In this document: positions 1 through 9,874 of the stretch, piece by piece
Layout: each line of letters starts with the position of its first letter
How positions within the stretch are numbered: position 1 is the first letter of the stretch
Source of the DNA: Flavobacterium orientale
Lineage (GTDB): Bacteria > Bacteroidota > Bacteroidia > Flavobacteriales > Flavobacteriaceae
DNA length: 64,000 bases
Reading direction: 5' to 3'
NCBI RefSeq assembly: GCF_014638005.1
Contig: NZ_BMFG01000003.1
Span: 157,255 to 221,254, forward strand
Made by a program: the position numbers and the translations under genes
The notes under the pieces: model-generated
What the model was told of the DNA's origin: nothing
Seen by the model: the letters and a program-made list of their open reading frames with translations, nothing else
Database searches by the model: none

Positions 1-8
1 TTTAATTT

Positions 9-761
9 TTAAACTTCTTGTTCTTGTTTTATCCAGTCGTATCCTCTTTCTTCTAGCTCAAGAGCCAGTTCCTTGCCACCGGATTTAACGATTTTTCCGT
101 CCATCAAAACGTGTACAAAATCAGGGATGATATAATCTAATAAACGTTGGTAATGCGTGATTACTAAAACGGCATTTTCTTGGCTTTTCAATTTATTCAC
201 ACCATTTGCTACAATTCGCAACGCATCGATGTCTAATCCTGAATCGGTTTCGTCTAAAATGGCTAATTTGGGTTCTAACATTGCCATTTGAAAAATTTCG
301 TTACGTTTTTTTTCTCCACCTGAAAAACCTTCGTTTAATGAACGAGATAAAAATTTACGATCAATTTCTAATAATTCTGATTTTTCACGAATCAATTTCA
401 GCATTTCATTGGCCGGCATTTCTTCTTTTCCATTCGCTTTTCTGCTTTCGTTGATGGCTGTTTTCATAAAGTTCGTTACCGAAACTCCAGGGATTTCCAC
501 CGGATATTGAAATGATAAGAAAACACCTTTGTGAGCTCTTTCCTCAGGTGCTAAATCGGCTAAATCTTCGCCTAATAATTCAACAGAACCTTCTGTTACT
601 TCATAATTTTCATTTCCGGCAATTACAGCGGAAAGTGTACTTTTTCCTGATCCGTTTGGACCCATAATGGCGTGCACTTCTCCGGCTTTAATTTCAAGGT
701 TGATACCTTTTAATATTTCTTTGTCTTCAATGGAAGCGTGTAAATTTTTTATGCTTAACAT
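9..761 (-). CDS. sufC: Fe-S cluster assembly ATPase SufC
   Basis: This is the ABC-type ATPase of the SufBCD scaffold, which builds iron-sulfur clusters in the cytoplasm. The 250-residue length is normal for SufC. Visible motifs are a Walker A loop GPNGSGKST at residues 34-42, the SufC-type signature SGGEKKR near residue 147, and a Walker B with catalytic Glu in [12 protein letters not shown]. There is no membrane segment, as expected for this soluble ABC ATPase. It lies 47 bp downstream of sufB on the same strand and is the last suf gene seen. sufD and sufS would be expected beyond the left edge of the window, but that is inference. The start [10 protein letters not shown] fits family alignments from memory. 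Confidence 0.97.
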   Translation of the reverse strand: MLSIKNLHASIEDKEILKGINLEIKAGEVHAIMGPNGSGKSTLSAVIAGNENYEVTEGSVELLGEDLADLAPEERAHKGVFLSFQYPVEIPGVSVTNFMKTAINESRKANGKEEMPANEMLKLIREKSELLEIDRKFLSRSLNEGFSGGEKKRNEIFQMAMLEPKLAILDETDSGLDIDALRIVANGVNKLKSQENAVLVITHYQRLLDYIIPDFVHVLMDGKIVKSGGKELALELEERGYDWIKQEQEV

Positions 762-808
762 TTTTATATTTTTAAACCATTAAGGTATTAAGATTCATTA
801 AGTTTTGT

Positions 809-2257
809 TTATCCAACAGAGCCTTCTAGTGAAATCTCCAACAATTTCTGAGCTTCTACTGCAAACTCCATCGGCAATTTATTCAATACTTCTTTGCTGA
901 AACCATTCACAATTAAAGCAATCGCTTTTTCAGTTGGAATGCCACGTTGGTTGCAATAAAAAACTTGGTCCTCTCCAATTTTGGAAGTCGTTGCTTCGTG
1001 TTCGATTTTGGCAGATGTATTTTTACTTTCGATGTAAGGAAAAGTGTGTGCTCCACAATTATTTCCCATCAAAAGCGAATCACATTGCGAAAAGTTTCGG
1101 GCGTTATCAGCATTGGCACTAATTCGGACCAAACCTCGGTAACTGTTTAGTGATTTTCCTGCAGAAATTCCTTTGGAAATGATAGTCGATTTAGTGTTTT
1201 TCCCTAAATGAATCATCTTTGTTCCGGTATCGGCTTGCTGATGATTATTGGTTACGGCTATTGAATAAAACTCGCCAATCGAGTTATTTCCTTTTAAAAT
1301 TACTGATGGATATTTCCAAGTTATGGCTGAACCTGTTTCAACTTGTGTCCAAGAAATTTTTGCGTTTTTCTCGCACAAACCTCTTTTAGTCACAAAATTA
1401 AAAACACCGCCTTTTCCTTCTTTATTCCCAGGATACCAGTTTTGAACGGTTGAATATTTTATTTCAGCATCATCCATCGCAATCAATTCAACTACAGCGG
1501 CGTGCAATTGATTTTCATCACGACTTGGAGCGGTACAACCTTCTAAATACGAAACATAACTGCCTTCATCGGCAATTAATAATGTTCGTTCAAACTGACC
1601 AGTTCCGGCTTGATTGATTCGGAAATACGTTGATAATTCCATCGGACAATGAACGCCTTTTGGAATATAACAAAAACTTCCATCTGAAAAAACGGCGGAA
1701 TTCAAAGCTGCATAAAAATTATCTCGTTGCGGAACAACCGTCCCTAAATATTTCTGAACTAACTCCGGATGCTCTTTAATTGCATCAGAAATCGAACAGA
1801 AAATAATTCCTTTTTCGTTTAATGTCTTTTTGAAAGTCGTAGCTACAGAAACCGAATCCACCACAATATCCATCGCCACATTATTCATTTTTTTCTGTTC
1901 ATCAATCGAAATTCCCAGCTTTTTATACATCGCTAATAATTCCGGATCAACATCGTCTAATGTTTTATTTGGATCTGCTTTTTTTGGAGCGGAATAATAC
2001 GAAATCGCTTGAAAATCGGGTTTTTCATAATGTACATTTGCCCAATCCGGTTCGATCATTTCTTGCCAAGCACGAAAAGCTTCCAAACGCCAATCGGTCA
2101 TCCATTGCGGTTCTTCTTTTTTCCTAGAAATCGCACGGACAATGTCTTCATTCAACCCGATAGGAAACGTTTCCGAGTCTAATTCGGTGTAAAATCCGTA
2201 TTCGTATTCTTTGCTTTCGAGTTCAACTTTTAAATCGTCCTCTGTATATTTTGCCAT
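809..2257 (-). CDS. sufB: Fe-S cluster assembly scaffold SufB
   Basis: SufB is the scaffold subunit of the SufBCD complex on which the nascent Fe-S cluster forms. At 482 residues it is full length. The C-terminal beta-helix core is recognisable. C392 (in CDSLLMG) and E421 (in HEATTSK) are 29 residues apart, the same spacing as the functionally important C405 and E434 of E. coli SufB. It sits between the IscA-type carrier gene (59 bp upstream) and sufC (47 bp downstream), so the three are probably co-transcribed. The N-terminal start [13 protein letters not shown] is the first plausible ATG and gives the usual length. No sign of truncation. Confidence 0.97.
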   Translation of the reverse strand: MAKYTEDDLKVELESKEYEYGFYTELDSETFPIGLNEDIVRAISRKKEEPQWMTDWRLEAFRAWQEMIEPDWANVHYEKPDFQAISYYSAPKKADPNKTLDDVDPELLAMYKKLGISIDEQKKMNNVAMDIVVDSVSVATTFKKTLNEKGIIFCSISDAIKEHPELVQKYLGTVVPQRDNFYAALNSAVFSDGSFCYIPKGVHCPMELSTYFRINQAGTGQFERTLLIADEGSYVSYLEGCTAPSRDENQLHAAVVELIAMDDAEIKYSTVQNWYPGNKEGKGGVFNFVTKRGLCEKNAKISWTQVETGSAITWKYPSVILKGNNSIGEFYSIAVTNNHQQADTGTKMIHLGKNTKSTIISKGISAGKSLNSYRGLVRISANADNARNFSQCDSLLMGNNCGAHTFPYIESKNTSAKIEHEATTSKIGEDQVFYCNQRGIPTEKAIALIVNGFSKEVLNKLPMEFAVEAQKLLEISLEGSVG

Positions 2258-2316
2258 TTTTTTAATTTTTTTTAAACCCTTAAGAAATTAAGTTTTCTAT
2301 CTTAATAGTTTAGTTT

Positions 2317-2646
2317 TTAAAGCGAAAAACTTTCTCCGCAACCACACGTTCTGTTCGCATTTGGATTGTTAAACACAAATCCTTTTCCATTTAAACCACC
2401 GGAAAATTCTAAAATGGTTCCGGCTAAATAAAGGAAACTTTTCTTTTCAACTGCTACTCGTATATTGTTGTCTTCGAATACTTTATCGTTTTCTCCGATT
2501 TCTTTGTCAAATTTTAAATCATAAGACAAACCGGAACAACCACCACTTTTTACGCCAACTCGAACGTAATCTCGGGCAGCATCAAAACCATCATCTTCCA
2601 TCAAATTGATGATTTTCTTTTTGGCTGTATCTGAAACTTTAATCAT
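2317..2646 (-). CDS. IscA/SufA-type iron-sulfur carrier protein
   Basis: A small A-type carrier (HesB/IscA/SufA family) that receives Fe-S clusters from the SufBCD scaffold and passes them to apo-enzymes. The 109-residue protein has the three invariant cysteines: C37 in SGGCSGL, and C101 and C103 in the terminal CGCGESF motif. It is the promoter-proximal gene of the suf cluster, transcribed leftwards into sufB and sufC. Whether it is best named sufA, iscA or erpA cannot be decided from sequence alone; position in the suf operon favours sufA. Confidence 0.93.
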   Translation of the reverse strand: MIKVSDTAKKKIINLMEDDGFDAARDYVRVGVKSGGCSGLSYDLKFDKEIGENDKVFEDNNIRVAVEKKSFLYLAGTILEFSGGLNGKGFVFNNPNANRTCGCGESFSL

Positions 2647-2676
2647 TTGCTATTTTGATTTTGTCTAAATTAACTG

Positions 2677-2684
2677 CAAAGATA
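2677..2684 (-). promoter_or_regulatory. -7 promoter element of the suf operon
   Basis: On the minus strand this reads TATCTTTG, an exact match to the Bacteroidota -7 consensus TAnnTTTG, 31 nt upstream of the carrier-gene start at 2646. I found no convincing TTG -33 element at the usual spacing. It would drive the carrier-sufB-sufC operon. Confidence 0.5.
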
Positions 2685-2817
2685 CATCAAAATAGGAATT
2701 TTAAAAGGATTCCTAACATTTTTATAACGAATGGATTGATAGAAAATAGTTATAATTCCGACTTAAAAAGGTAAGTTTTTAGTAATTTGCGAAACATTTT
2801 ACTATCAAATTACAATT

Positions 2818-3678
2818 ATGAAACTATACCCCATTGAAGCTGGAAACTTTAAACTCGACGGCGGAGCTATGTTTGGCGTTGTCCCTAAAACCATTTGGAA
2901 CCGAACAAATCCGGCAGATGAAAACAACCTCATCGACATTGCTGCTCGCTGTTTGTTGATTGAAAACGGAAATCGATTGACGTTGATAGACACCGGAATG
3001 GGCAACAAACAATCGGATAAATTTTTTGGTTATTATTCGCTTTGGGGCGAACATTCATTAGATAAATCGTTGGCAAAATATGGTTTTCATCGTGATGATG
3101 TAACGGATGTTTTTATGACTCACCTTCATTTTGATCATTGTGGCGGAAGCGTAAATTGGAATAAGGATAAAACCGGTTATGAAGTCGCTTTCAAAAATGC
3201 AAAATTCTGGACGAATGAAAATCATTGGGAATGGGCAACTAAGCCCAATTCTCGTGAAAAAGCTTCTTTTCTACACGAAAATATCATTCCAATGCAAGAA
3301 AGTGGTCAATTGAATTTTATCAATAGACCAACTAGTGATTTTGGTTTTTCGGAAGAAATGGATTTCGGCATATTTTATGCGGATGGTCATACTGAAAAAC
3401 AAATGCTTCCACACATCAAATACGAAGATAAAACCATTGTTTTTTGTGCGGATTTATTGGCTACGGCAGGACATATCCCGATTCCGTATGTGATGGGTTA
3501 TGATACCAGACCGCTTTTAACTTTGGATGAAAAGGCAAAATTTCTAACAGCCGCAGCTGAAAATAATTACTATTTATTTTTAGAACACGATGCTCACAAC
3601 GAAATCATCACTGTTGAAAAAACAGAAAAAGGCGTTCGTTTGAAAGAAGTTTTCCGTTGTGAAGATGTCTTAAGATAG
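2818..3678 (+). CDS. MBL-fold metallo-hydrolase
   Basis: A metallo-beta-lactamase-fold hydrolase of 286 residues. The metal-binding signature HLHFDH is at residues 102-107 (H102, H104, D106, H107). Further likely ligands are in GHTEKQM, in the DLLATAGH segment and in EHDAHN near the C-terminus. The N-terminal part carries the typical LIENGNRLTLIDTGMG beta-strand and turn. No signal peptide, so it is probably cytoplasmic. The substrate cannot be told from sequence; the family includes lactonases (quorum-quenching type), glyoxalase II relatives and phosphodiesterases. It starts divergently from the suf operon and is followed 58 bp later by the S8 protease gene on the same strand. Confidence 0.9.
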   Translation: MKLYPIEAGNFKLDGGAMFGVVPKTIWNRTNPADENNLIDIAARCLLIENGNRLTLIDTGMGNKQSDKFFGYYSLWGEHSLDKSLAKYGFHRDDVTDVFMTHLHFDHCGGSVNWNKDKTGYEVAFKNAKFWTNENHWEWATKPNSREKASFLHENIIPMQESGQLNFINRPTSDFGFSEEMDFGIFYADGHTEKQMLPHIKYEDKTIVFCADLLATAGHIPIPYVMGYDTRPLLTLDEKAKFLTAAAENNYYLFLEHDAHNEIITVEKTEKGVRLKEVFRCEDVLR

Positions 3679-3736
3679 TGTTAATGCTAAACAAAAACTT
3701 TAAAAAACGATTATTTTTACCTCAAAATATATTTCT

Positions 3737-5335
3737 ATGAATTCTATAAAATTAATTATTTCACTAGGTGTAGCTTCTTTGTTTTTAGCTGGATGTAGTG
3801 CTTCAAAATCATCTTTTGCAAATCTAAAACCATTAACTTCTGAAACTGTTCCGTTAAAAAATGGTAAAATTTCTGATGCTGAACTGTTGCGTTGGAGTCA
3901 TTTGGATTTAATCAAAGACACGATTCCCGGTATGAGTGTTGACCGTGCTTATGAAGAATTATTGAAAAATAAAAAAGGTCAAAAAGTAATTGTTGCCGTT
4001 ATTGACAGTGGAACCGATATTGAACACGAAGATTTAAAAGGTCGTGTTTGGACAAACGCAAAAGAAATTCCCGGTAACGGAATTGATGATGACAATAATG
4101 GCTATGTTGACGACATTCATGGTTGGAATTTTTTGGGTGATGTTGTTAATGAGAATTTAGAAATGACTCGAATTCTTAAAAAAGGTGATGACGGTTCTGA
4201 TACTTTTAAGAAAGCTGAGAAGAAATTTGAAGAAAAAAAGCAAGAGGCGATGGCTAACAAACAGCAACTTGATTTTATTTTAGCTGCTGACAAAGCCATT
4301 TCGGAGCACTTAAAAAAAGAAGATTATACATTGGAAGATGTAAAATCTATTTTAACTTCAAACCCAACACTTGGGAATTACAAAATGGTTATGGTTCAAG
4401 TCTTAACCAGAACCCCAGCTGAAGAATTTAAAAAAGGAATTGAAGAATTCAAAGACTATGTTTATGACCAATTAAATTACCATTTAAATTTAGAATATGA
4501 CGGAAGAAAACTACTAGGTGACAATGCAGAAGATTTCTCCAGTAAATTTTACGGAAACAACCAAGTTTGGGGCCCGGATAAAAAACATGCTTTACACGGA
4601 ACCCACGTTGCCGGAATTATTGCACAAGTGAGAGGGAACAATCTAGGAGGTGATGGTGTGGCTACTAACGTGGAAATTATGGCGATTCGTGCCGTTCCAA
4701 ATGGAGATGAATATGATAAAGATATCGCACTTGCTATTCGCTATGCGGCAGATAACGGTGCAAAAATTATCAACGGAAGTTTTGGAAAAGGTTTCTCTCC
4801 TCAAAAAGAATGGGTTTATGAAGCCATTCAATATGCCGCAAGCAAAGATGTATTATTTGTTCATGCTGCAGGTAATGATGGTGAGGATTTGAACGTGGTG
4901 GAAAGCTATCCAAATGACAGAGTTGGAGAAAAAGAAATTGCAAATAGCTTTATAAAAGTTGGAGCCTTAGATCATGATTATGGAACAAAAATGGTTGCTG
5001 ATTTTTCAAATTATGGAAAAAAAGATGTAGATGTTTTTGCCCCTGGTGTTAAAATTTATGCTACTATTCCGGATAATGAATTCAAATATGAACAAGGAAC
5101 TTCGATGGCATCTCCAAATGTTGCGGGAGTTGCCGCATTAATTCGTTCGTATTATCCAAATTTAACTGCAGCACAAGTAAAACAAATTTTGAAAGATAGC
5201 GGTGTTGCCATTGACCGAACTGTCATTGTTGGTGGCGAAGCTTCTAACAAAGCTTTGTTTACTGAATTATCTGTTTCCGGAAAAATTGTAAATGCTTACA
5301 ATGCTTTGTTAATGGCAGATAAAATGTCTAAATAA
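3737..5335 (+). CDS. S8 (subtilisin-like) serine protease, lipoprotein
   Basis: A 532-residue subtilisin-family protease. The N-terminus is a lipoprotein signal with lipobox LAGC (C20), so it should be membrane-anchored and face the periplasm or surface. The catalytic triad is intact: D90 in AVIDSGTD, H287 in HGTHVAG and S456 in GTSMASPNVAG. Between D90 and H287 lies an unusually long insertion rich in Lys and Glu (about residues 130-270), which is commonly seen in Bacteroidota S8 proteases. No type IX C-terminal sorting domain is present. The M1 aminopeptidase gene follows after 17 bp, so the two are probably one transcription unit for breakdown of extracytoplasmic peptides. Confidence 0.93.
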   Translation: MNSIKLIISLGVASLFLAGCSASKSSFANLKPLTSETVPLKNGKISDAELLRWSHLDLIKDTIPGMSVDRAYEELLKNKKGQKVIVAVIDSGTDIEHEDLKGRVWTNAKEIPGNGIDDDNNGYVDDIHGWNFLGDVVNENLEMTRILKKGDDGSDTFKKAEKKFEEKKQEAMANKQQLDFILAADKAISEHLKKEDYTLEDVKSILTSNPTLGNYKMVMVQVLTRTPAEEFKKGIEEFKDYVYDQLNYHLNLEYDGRKLLGDNAEDFSSKFYGNNQVWGPDKKHALHGTHVAGIIAQVRGNNLGGDGVATNVEIMAIRAVPNGDEYDKDIALAIRYAADNGAKIINGSFGKGFSPQKEWVYEAIQYAASKDVLFVHAAGNDGEDLNVVESYPNDRVGEKEIANSFIKVGALDHDYGTKMVADFSNYGKKDVDVFAPGVKIYATIPDNEFKYEQGTSMASPNVAGVAALIRSYYPNLTAAQVKQILKDSGVAIDRTVIVGGEASNKALFTELSVSGKIVNAYNALLMADKMSK

Positions 5336-5352
5336 TTATAAATTCAACTCTC

Positions 5353-7257
5353 ATGAAATACTCCATTTCCTTTGTTTTTTCATTCATGCTATTGCAGCTT
5401 GTTGCTCAAAATCCAAATCCAGGCTATTGGCAACAACAAGCTGATTATACTATGGAGTTGGCTATGGATGTAAAAACCTTTCAATACAAAGGAACACAGA
5501 CATTAGAATATACTAACAATTCGCCGGACACGCTTCGCAAAGTGTTTTATCATTTGTATTTTAATGCGTTTCAGCCCGGAAGTGAAATGGATATTCGTTT
5601 GCAAACCATAACCGATCCTGATAAACGAATGGTGAAAAGCTTTAAAGTAGGCGAAAAAGAAGTTAAAGAAAGTAGAATTTCCACCTTAAAACCGGATCAA
5701 ATTGGGTATTTAAAAATCACTAATTTCAAACAAGACGGTCAAGTTGCTACAACAAAAGTAGTCGGAACCATTTTGGAAGTTACTTTAGTAAAACCGATTC
5801 TTCCTAAATCAAAATCGACATTTACGTTAGATTTTGACGGACAAGTTCCGGAGCAGATTCGTCGTTCTGGAAGAAATAGTTCTGAAGGTGTCGCACTTTC
5901 GATGACGCAATGGTATCCGAAAATTTGTGAATTTGATTTTGAAGGTTGGCATGCTGATCCTTACATTGGTAGAGAGTTTCACGGTGTTTGGGGAGATTAT
6001 GATGTGAAAATTTCGATTGATAAAAATTATACGATTGGAGCCTCGGGCTATTTGCAAAACAAAAACGAAATTGGTCACGGCTACCAAGACGAAGGTGTAG
6101 AAGTAAAACATCCTAAAAAAACCAAAAACCTCACGTGGCATTTTTTAGCTCCGATGGTACACGATTTTGCTTGGGGTGCTGACAATGATTTTATCCATGA
6201 TAAAATTATAGGTGACAATGGCGTTGAACTTCATTTTATTTATAAAAATGATAAAGAAATCATTGAAAATTGGAAAGCACTACAACCTAAAACGGCTGAA
6301 TTATTGACTTTTTTCAATAATGCAATCGGAACTTATCCCTACAAACAATATTCTGTTATTCAAGGTGGTGATGGTGGTATGGAATATGCCATGTGTACTT
6401 TGATAACAGGTAAACGTTCGTTGCCTAGTTTGGTTGGTGTCACCGCACATGAATTGGCTCACACTTGGTTTCAGCATGTTTTAGCAACTAATGAAAGCAA
6501 ACACGAATGGATGGATGAAGGATTTACAAGCTTCATTTCTGATTTAGCAATGCAGGAAGTAATGCCAAATAAAAACAGAAATCAAGACAATCCGTTTCAA
6601 AATACTTACAACAGTTATTATGCAATGGTAGCCGGAGGCAAAGAACAACCTCAAACCACACATGCTGACCGTTATGATTTGAACTCGGTTTATGGTATTT
6701 CATCGTATAATAAAGGTACCCTTTTCTTAACGCAACTAGGCTATATAATCGGTGTTGAAAATTTGATGAAAACCATAAAACGTTTTTATTATGATTACCA
6801 ATTTACACATCCCACTCCGAATGATTTTAAACGAACCGCTGAACGTGTTTCAGGAGCTGTTTTGGATTGGTATTTGGTAGATTGGACACAAACCACCAAC
6901 ACTATTGATTATGGCATAAAAGAGGTCGCAGAAGATGGCAATTTTGTCACGGGTTCTACTAAAGTTGTTTTAGAAAGAATCGGGAGAACTCCAATGCCGT
7001 TAGATATTTTTGTGATTTACAAAGATGATACTATAGAAACTTTTTATATTCCAAATCCGTTGATGCGATGGGAAAAAGAAAACCAATACCCTCAATTTAA
7101 AAGAACCGTTTTAGAGGGTTGGGGATGGGCAAATCCAACTTTTGAATTTTCCATTTCTAAACCAAAAAAAGAAATCAAAGCAATTGTTATTGACCCAAGC
7201 GGCTTGATGGCCGATGTGAATTCAGAAAATAATTATTATCAATCAAAAGAGGAATAA
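5353..7257 (+). CDS. M1 family metallopeptidase (aminopeptidase)
   Basis: A 634-residue secreted zinc aminopeptidase. The Sec signal peptide covers about residues 1-18 (FSFMLLQLVAQ). The zinc site is complete: HELAH at 366-370, with the third ligand E389 in HEWMDEG at the canonical spacing. The GGMEYAM segment upstream corresponds to the GxMEN substrate-binding motif of the family. The protein is shorter than E. coli PepN and lacks the large C-terminal helical domain, as is usual for Bacteroidota secreted M1 enzymes. It follows the S8 protease by 17 bp and is closed by a hairpin terminator, which marks the operon end. Confidence 0.93.
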   Translation: MKYSISFVFSFMLLQLVAQNPNPGYWQQQADYTMELAMDVKTFQYKGTQTLEYTNNSPDTLRKVFYHLYFNAFQPGSEMDIRLQTITDPDKRMVKSFKVGEKEVKESRISTLKPDQIGYLKITNFKQDGQVATTKVVGTILEVTLVKPILPKSKSTFTLDFDGQVPEQIRRSGRNSSEGVALSMTQWYPKICEFDFEGWHADPYIGREFHGVWGDYDVKISIDKNYTIGASGYLQNKNEIGHGYQDEGVEVKHPKKTKNLTWHFLAPMVHDFAWGADNDFIHDKIIGDNGVELHFIYKNDKEIIENWKALQPKTAELLTFFNNAIGTYPYKQYSVIQGGDGGMEYAMCTLITGKRSLPSLVGVTAHELAHTWFQHVLATNESKHEWMDEGFTSFISDLAMQEVMPNKNRNQDNPFQNTYNSYYAMVAGGKEQPQTTHADRYDLNSVYGISSYNKGTLFLTQLGYIIGVENLMKTIKRFYYDYQFTHPTPNDFKRTAERVSGAVLDWYLVDWTQTTNTIDYGIKEVAEDGNFVTGSTKVVLERIGRTPMPLDIFVIYKDDTIETFYIPNPLMRWEKENQYPQFKRTVLEGWGWANPTFEFSISKPKKEIKAIVIDPSGLMADVNSENNYYQSKEE

Positions 7258-7262
7258 AAAAC

Positions 7263-7290
7263 AAAAGGCTTGAAAAATTTCAAGCCTTTT
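7263..7290. terminator. Bidirectional rho-independent terminator
   Basis: A perfect inverted repeat with 13-bp arms (AAAAGGCTTGAAA, 7263-7275, and its complement, 7278-7290), a 2-nt loop and T-rich flanks on both strands. It lies between the convergent M1 peptidase and asparaginase genes and can serve both. Confidence 0.85.
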
Positions 7291-7293
7291 TTG

Positions 7294-8340
7294 TTATTTA
7301 TAAATTGCAATTGTTTTTGTGCCCTTTTTATCTATTGAAGCTCGATACATTCCGGATGTATTAAATTCCATGATAATGTTCCCATCTTTATCGATAGCAA
7401 TGATTCCGCCGTCGCCACCCATTTCGGGTACCTTTTTCTGTATTGTTTCTTTGGCAGCTTCTGCTAAACTAACTTTTTTATACTTCATTTGTGCCGAGAT
7501 ATCATAAGCCACAACATTTCGAATAAAAAATTCTCCCCAACCTGTTGCTGAAACGCCACAAGTTGCATTGTCGGCATACGTTCCTGCACCAATAATCGGA
7601 GCATCACCAACTCGTCCATAAAGTTTGTTGGTCATCCCACCGGTTGATGTTCCAGCTGCAATATTTCCTTTTTTATCTAAAGCAACACAACCCACGGTTC
7701 CAAATTTCTTATCTTTTATCATGGGGTCATAATGCATTGCGTTCGCATGATCTAATTCTGTTCTCTCCTGTTCTTTTGCTCTTTGTAAACCTTGCCATCT
7801 TTTTGCAGTATGAAAATAAGAGGGATCAACTAATTCTACTCCATTTTGTTCTGCAAATTTTTCTGCTCCAGGACCCACCATCATAACATGTTCTGAAACT
7901 TCCATGACTGCTCTTGCTAAAGTAATTGGGTTTTTTACCTTGGTAACACTTGCAACAGCACCGGCCGCTTTTGATTTTCCATCCATGATTGAAGCATCAA
8001 GTTCGTTCTTGCCTTCGTTAGTAAAAACAGCACCTTTTCCGGCATTAAACAAAGGGGAATCTTCTAAAATCATAATAGTTTGTGTTACTGCATCTAAACT
8101 ATTACCGCCGTTTTTAAGAATTTCATAACCTTTTGAAACCGCTAAATCCAAAACTCGATTGTATTCCGCTTCTAAAGAATCTGTCATGTTTTCTTTTAAA
8201 ATGGTACCGGCTCCTCCGTGAATTACAATGCAGAATTTGCTCTCGTTATTCTGGTCAAATGTCTCAAGTTGATTTTGTTTTTTTTCACAACTTGCCAACA
8301 TAAAAAATGCTAAAGAGAGAAAAAGATTTACTACTTTCAT
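7294..8340 (-). CDS. Isoaspartyl peptidase / type 2 L-asparaginase (Ntn hydrolase), lipoprotein
   Basis: A plant-type asparaginase / isoaspartyl dipeptidase precursor that cleaves isoaspartyl peptides or asparagine. I start it at the ATG at 8340 (MKVVNLFLSLAFF), giving 348 residues. An upstream ATG nine codons earlier would put charged residues ahead of the signal peptide. The lipobox LASC places the lipidated cysteine at C18. The autoprocessing nucleophile is T215 in KFGTVGC. The substrate-binding GTSTGG and GAGTYAD motifs follow. The HGGAGT motif near the start of the mature domain is also intact. It converges on the M1 peptidase gene with a shared terminator. A role in periplasmic peptide repair or nitrogen scavenging is inference. 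Confidence 0.92.
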   Translation of the reverse strand: MKVVNLFLSLAFFMLASCEKKQNQLETFDQNNESKFCIVIHGGAGTILKENMTDSLEAEYNRVLDLAVSKGYEILKNGGNSLDAVTQTIMILEDSPLFNAGKGAVFTNEGKNELDASIMDGKSKAAGAVASVTKVKNPITLARAVMEVSEHVMMVGPGAEKFAEQNGVELVDPSYFHTAKRWQGLQRAKEQERTELDHANAMHYDPMIKDKKFGTVGCVALDKKGNIAAGTSTGGMTNKLYGRVGDAPIIGAGTYADNATCGVSATGWGEFFIRNVVAYDISAQMKYKKVSLAEAAKETIQKKVPEMGGDGGIIAIDKDGNIIMEFNTSGMYRASIDKKGTKTIAIYK

Positions 8341-8418
8341 AAAATGTTTTTTTATAAAAATAGCCAAAAATCTCTATAGCTGATTATTTTTACCGTTTTA
8401 AACCACAAAAAATCTACT

Positions 8419-9870
8419 ATGCTTTTTAATTCTATTGATTTTGCGGTTTTTTTACCAATAGTATTTTTACTCTATTGGTTGGTTTTTTCGAAAAGTTTAA
8501 AAAAGCAAAATCTATTTCTAATTCTTGCCAGCTATGTTTTTTATGGTTGGTGGGATTGGCGTTTTTTACTACTAATTCTAATCAGTACACTTGTTGATTT
8601 TTATGTTGGTAAAAAATTAGGACAAGAAACAGCTCCTAAAAAACGCAAACTTCTTCTTTGGGTAAGCGTATTGACGAATCTTGGTATGTTGGGGTTTTTC
8701 AAATACTTCAACTTTTTTATAGAAAATTTTACATCTGCTTTTACATTTTTTGGAGCTTCCTTTCAACCTAACACATTAAACATTATTCTTCCTGTTGGAA
8801 TCAGTTTTTATACGTTTCAAACTTTAAGTTATACCATTGATGTTTATAGAAAAAAATTAACGCCTACAAATGATGGTGTTGCATTTTCTGCATTTGTGTG
8901 TTTCTTTCCGCAATTGGTTGCCGGACCTATTGAAAGAGCTTCTAATTTATTGCCTCAATTTTATAAAAATCGCACCTTTAATTATAACAATGCTGTTGAT
9001 GGAATGCGTCAAATTTTATGGGGTTTAATTAAAAAAATGGTTATTGCTGATAATTGTGCAGTTTATGCCAATTTATTCTTCAACAATTCGGGCGATTACT
9101 CTGGGAGTACATTACTTTTAGGTGCATTATTTTTTACATTTCAAATTTATGGCGACTTTTCGGGTTATTCTGATATAGCAATTGGAACTTCAAGATTATT
9201 TGGTTTTGATCTTCATAAAAATTTTGCTTTCCCTTATTTTTCAAGAGATTTTGCAGAGTTTTGGCGAAGATGGCATATCTCATTATCCACTTGGTTTAGA
9301 GATTATGTTTACATCCCTCTTGGTGGAAGTCACGGTGGAAAATGGATGAAAATAAGAAACACATTTATAATTTTTCTAGTCAGCGGATTTTGGCATGGAG
9401 CCAACTGGACCTTTATCATTTGGGGACTACTCAATGCTGTCTATTTTTTACCTTTACTACTCACAAACAAAAACAGAATAAATTTAGATATCGTTGCTCA
9501 AGGTTCCAATTTACCAACTATAAAAGATTTTTTAAAAATTGCTTTGACCTTTACACTAACTGTTTTTGCATGGATATTTTTTCGAGCAGAAAGCGGTGTT
9601 GTTGCATTGCAAATAGTTTCTGAAATTTTTTCCGAATCACTATTTATCATTCCGTCTTTTGAAGGTAAAAGATTGGCCGTTGTCACCGCAATTTTAATAG
9701 TTTTATTTATGATTGCAGAATGGTTTGGTCGAGAAAAAGCTTATGCTTCTGCAGATTGGGGTTTGCATTTAAAACGCCCATTGCGATGGGTCATTTATGC
9801 CATACAACTATTTATTATATTCCAATTTATGGAAACCGACAAGAGTCCGTTCATCTATTTTCAATTTTAA
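8419..9870 (+). CDS. MBOAT-family membrane O-acyltransferase (AlgI/DltB-like)
   Basis: A 483-residue polytopic membrane protein of the membrane-bound O-acyltransferase family, most like AlgI and DltB. It moves acyl (usually acetyl) groups across the membrane to modify extracellular polysaccharide or other surface polymer. The conserved block runs from WRRWHISLSTWFRDYVYIPLGG to the catalytic histidine H326 in GFWHGANW. About ten hydrophobic segments can be counted. The next gene starts 5 nt after the stop and encodes an SGNH-type partner, the usual arrangement for a two-component O-acetylation system. No polysaccharide synthesis genes are nearby, so the polymer acceptor is unknown. Confidence 0.94.
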   Translation: MLFNSIDFAVFLPIVFLLYWLVFSKSLKKQNLFLILASYVFYGWWDWRFLLLILISTLVDFYVGKKLGQETAPKKRKLLLWVSVLTNLGMLGFFKYFNFFIENFTSAFTFFGASFQPNTLNIILPVGISFYTFQTLSYTIDVYRKKLTPTNDGVAFSAFVCFFPQLVAGPIERASNLLPQFYKNRTFNYNNAVDGMRQILWGLIKKMVIADNCAVYANLFFNNSGDYSGSTLLLGALFFTFQIYGDFSGYSDIAIGTSRLFGFDLHKNFAFPYFSRDFAEFWRRWHISLSTWFRDYVYIPLGGSHGGKWMKIRNTFIIFLVSGFWHGANWTFIIWGLLNAVYFLPLLLTNKNRINLDIVAQGSNLPTIKDFLKIALTFTLTVFAWIFFRAESGVVALQIVSEIFSESLFIIPSFEGKRLAVVTAILIVLFMIAEWFGREKAYASADWGLHLKRPLRWVIYAIQLFIIFQFMETDKSPFIYFQF

Positions 9871-9874
9871 AAAT

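Noticed and set aside
6132..6137. parS site at CACGTG
   Set aside because: Flanks do not fit TGTT...AACA. The same holds for CACGTG at 41901-41906 and 42288-42293.
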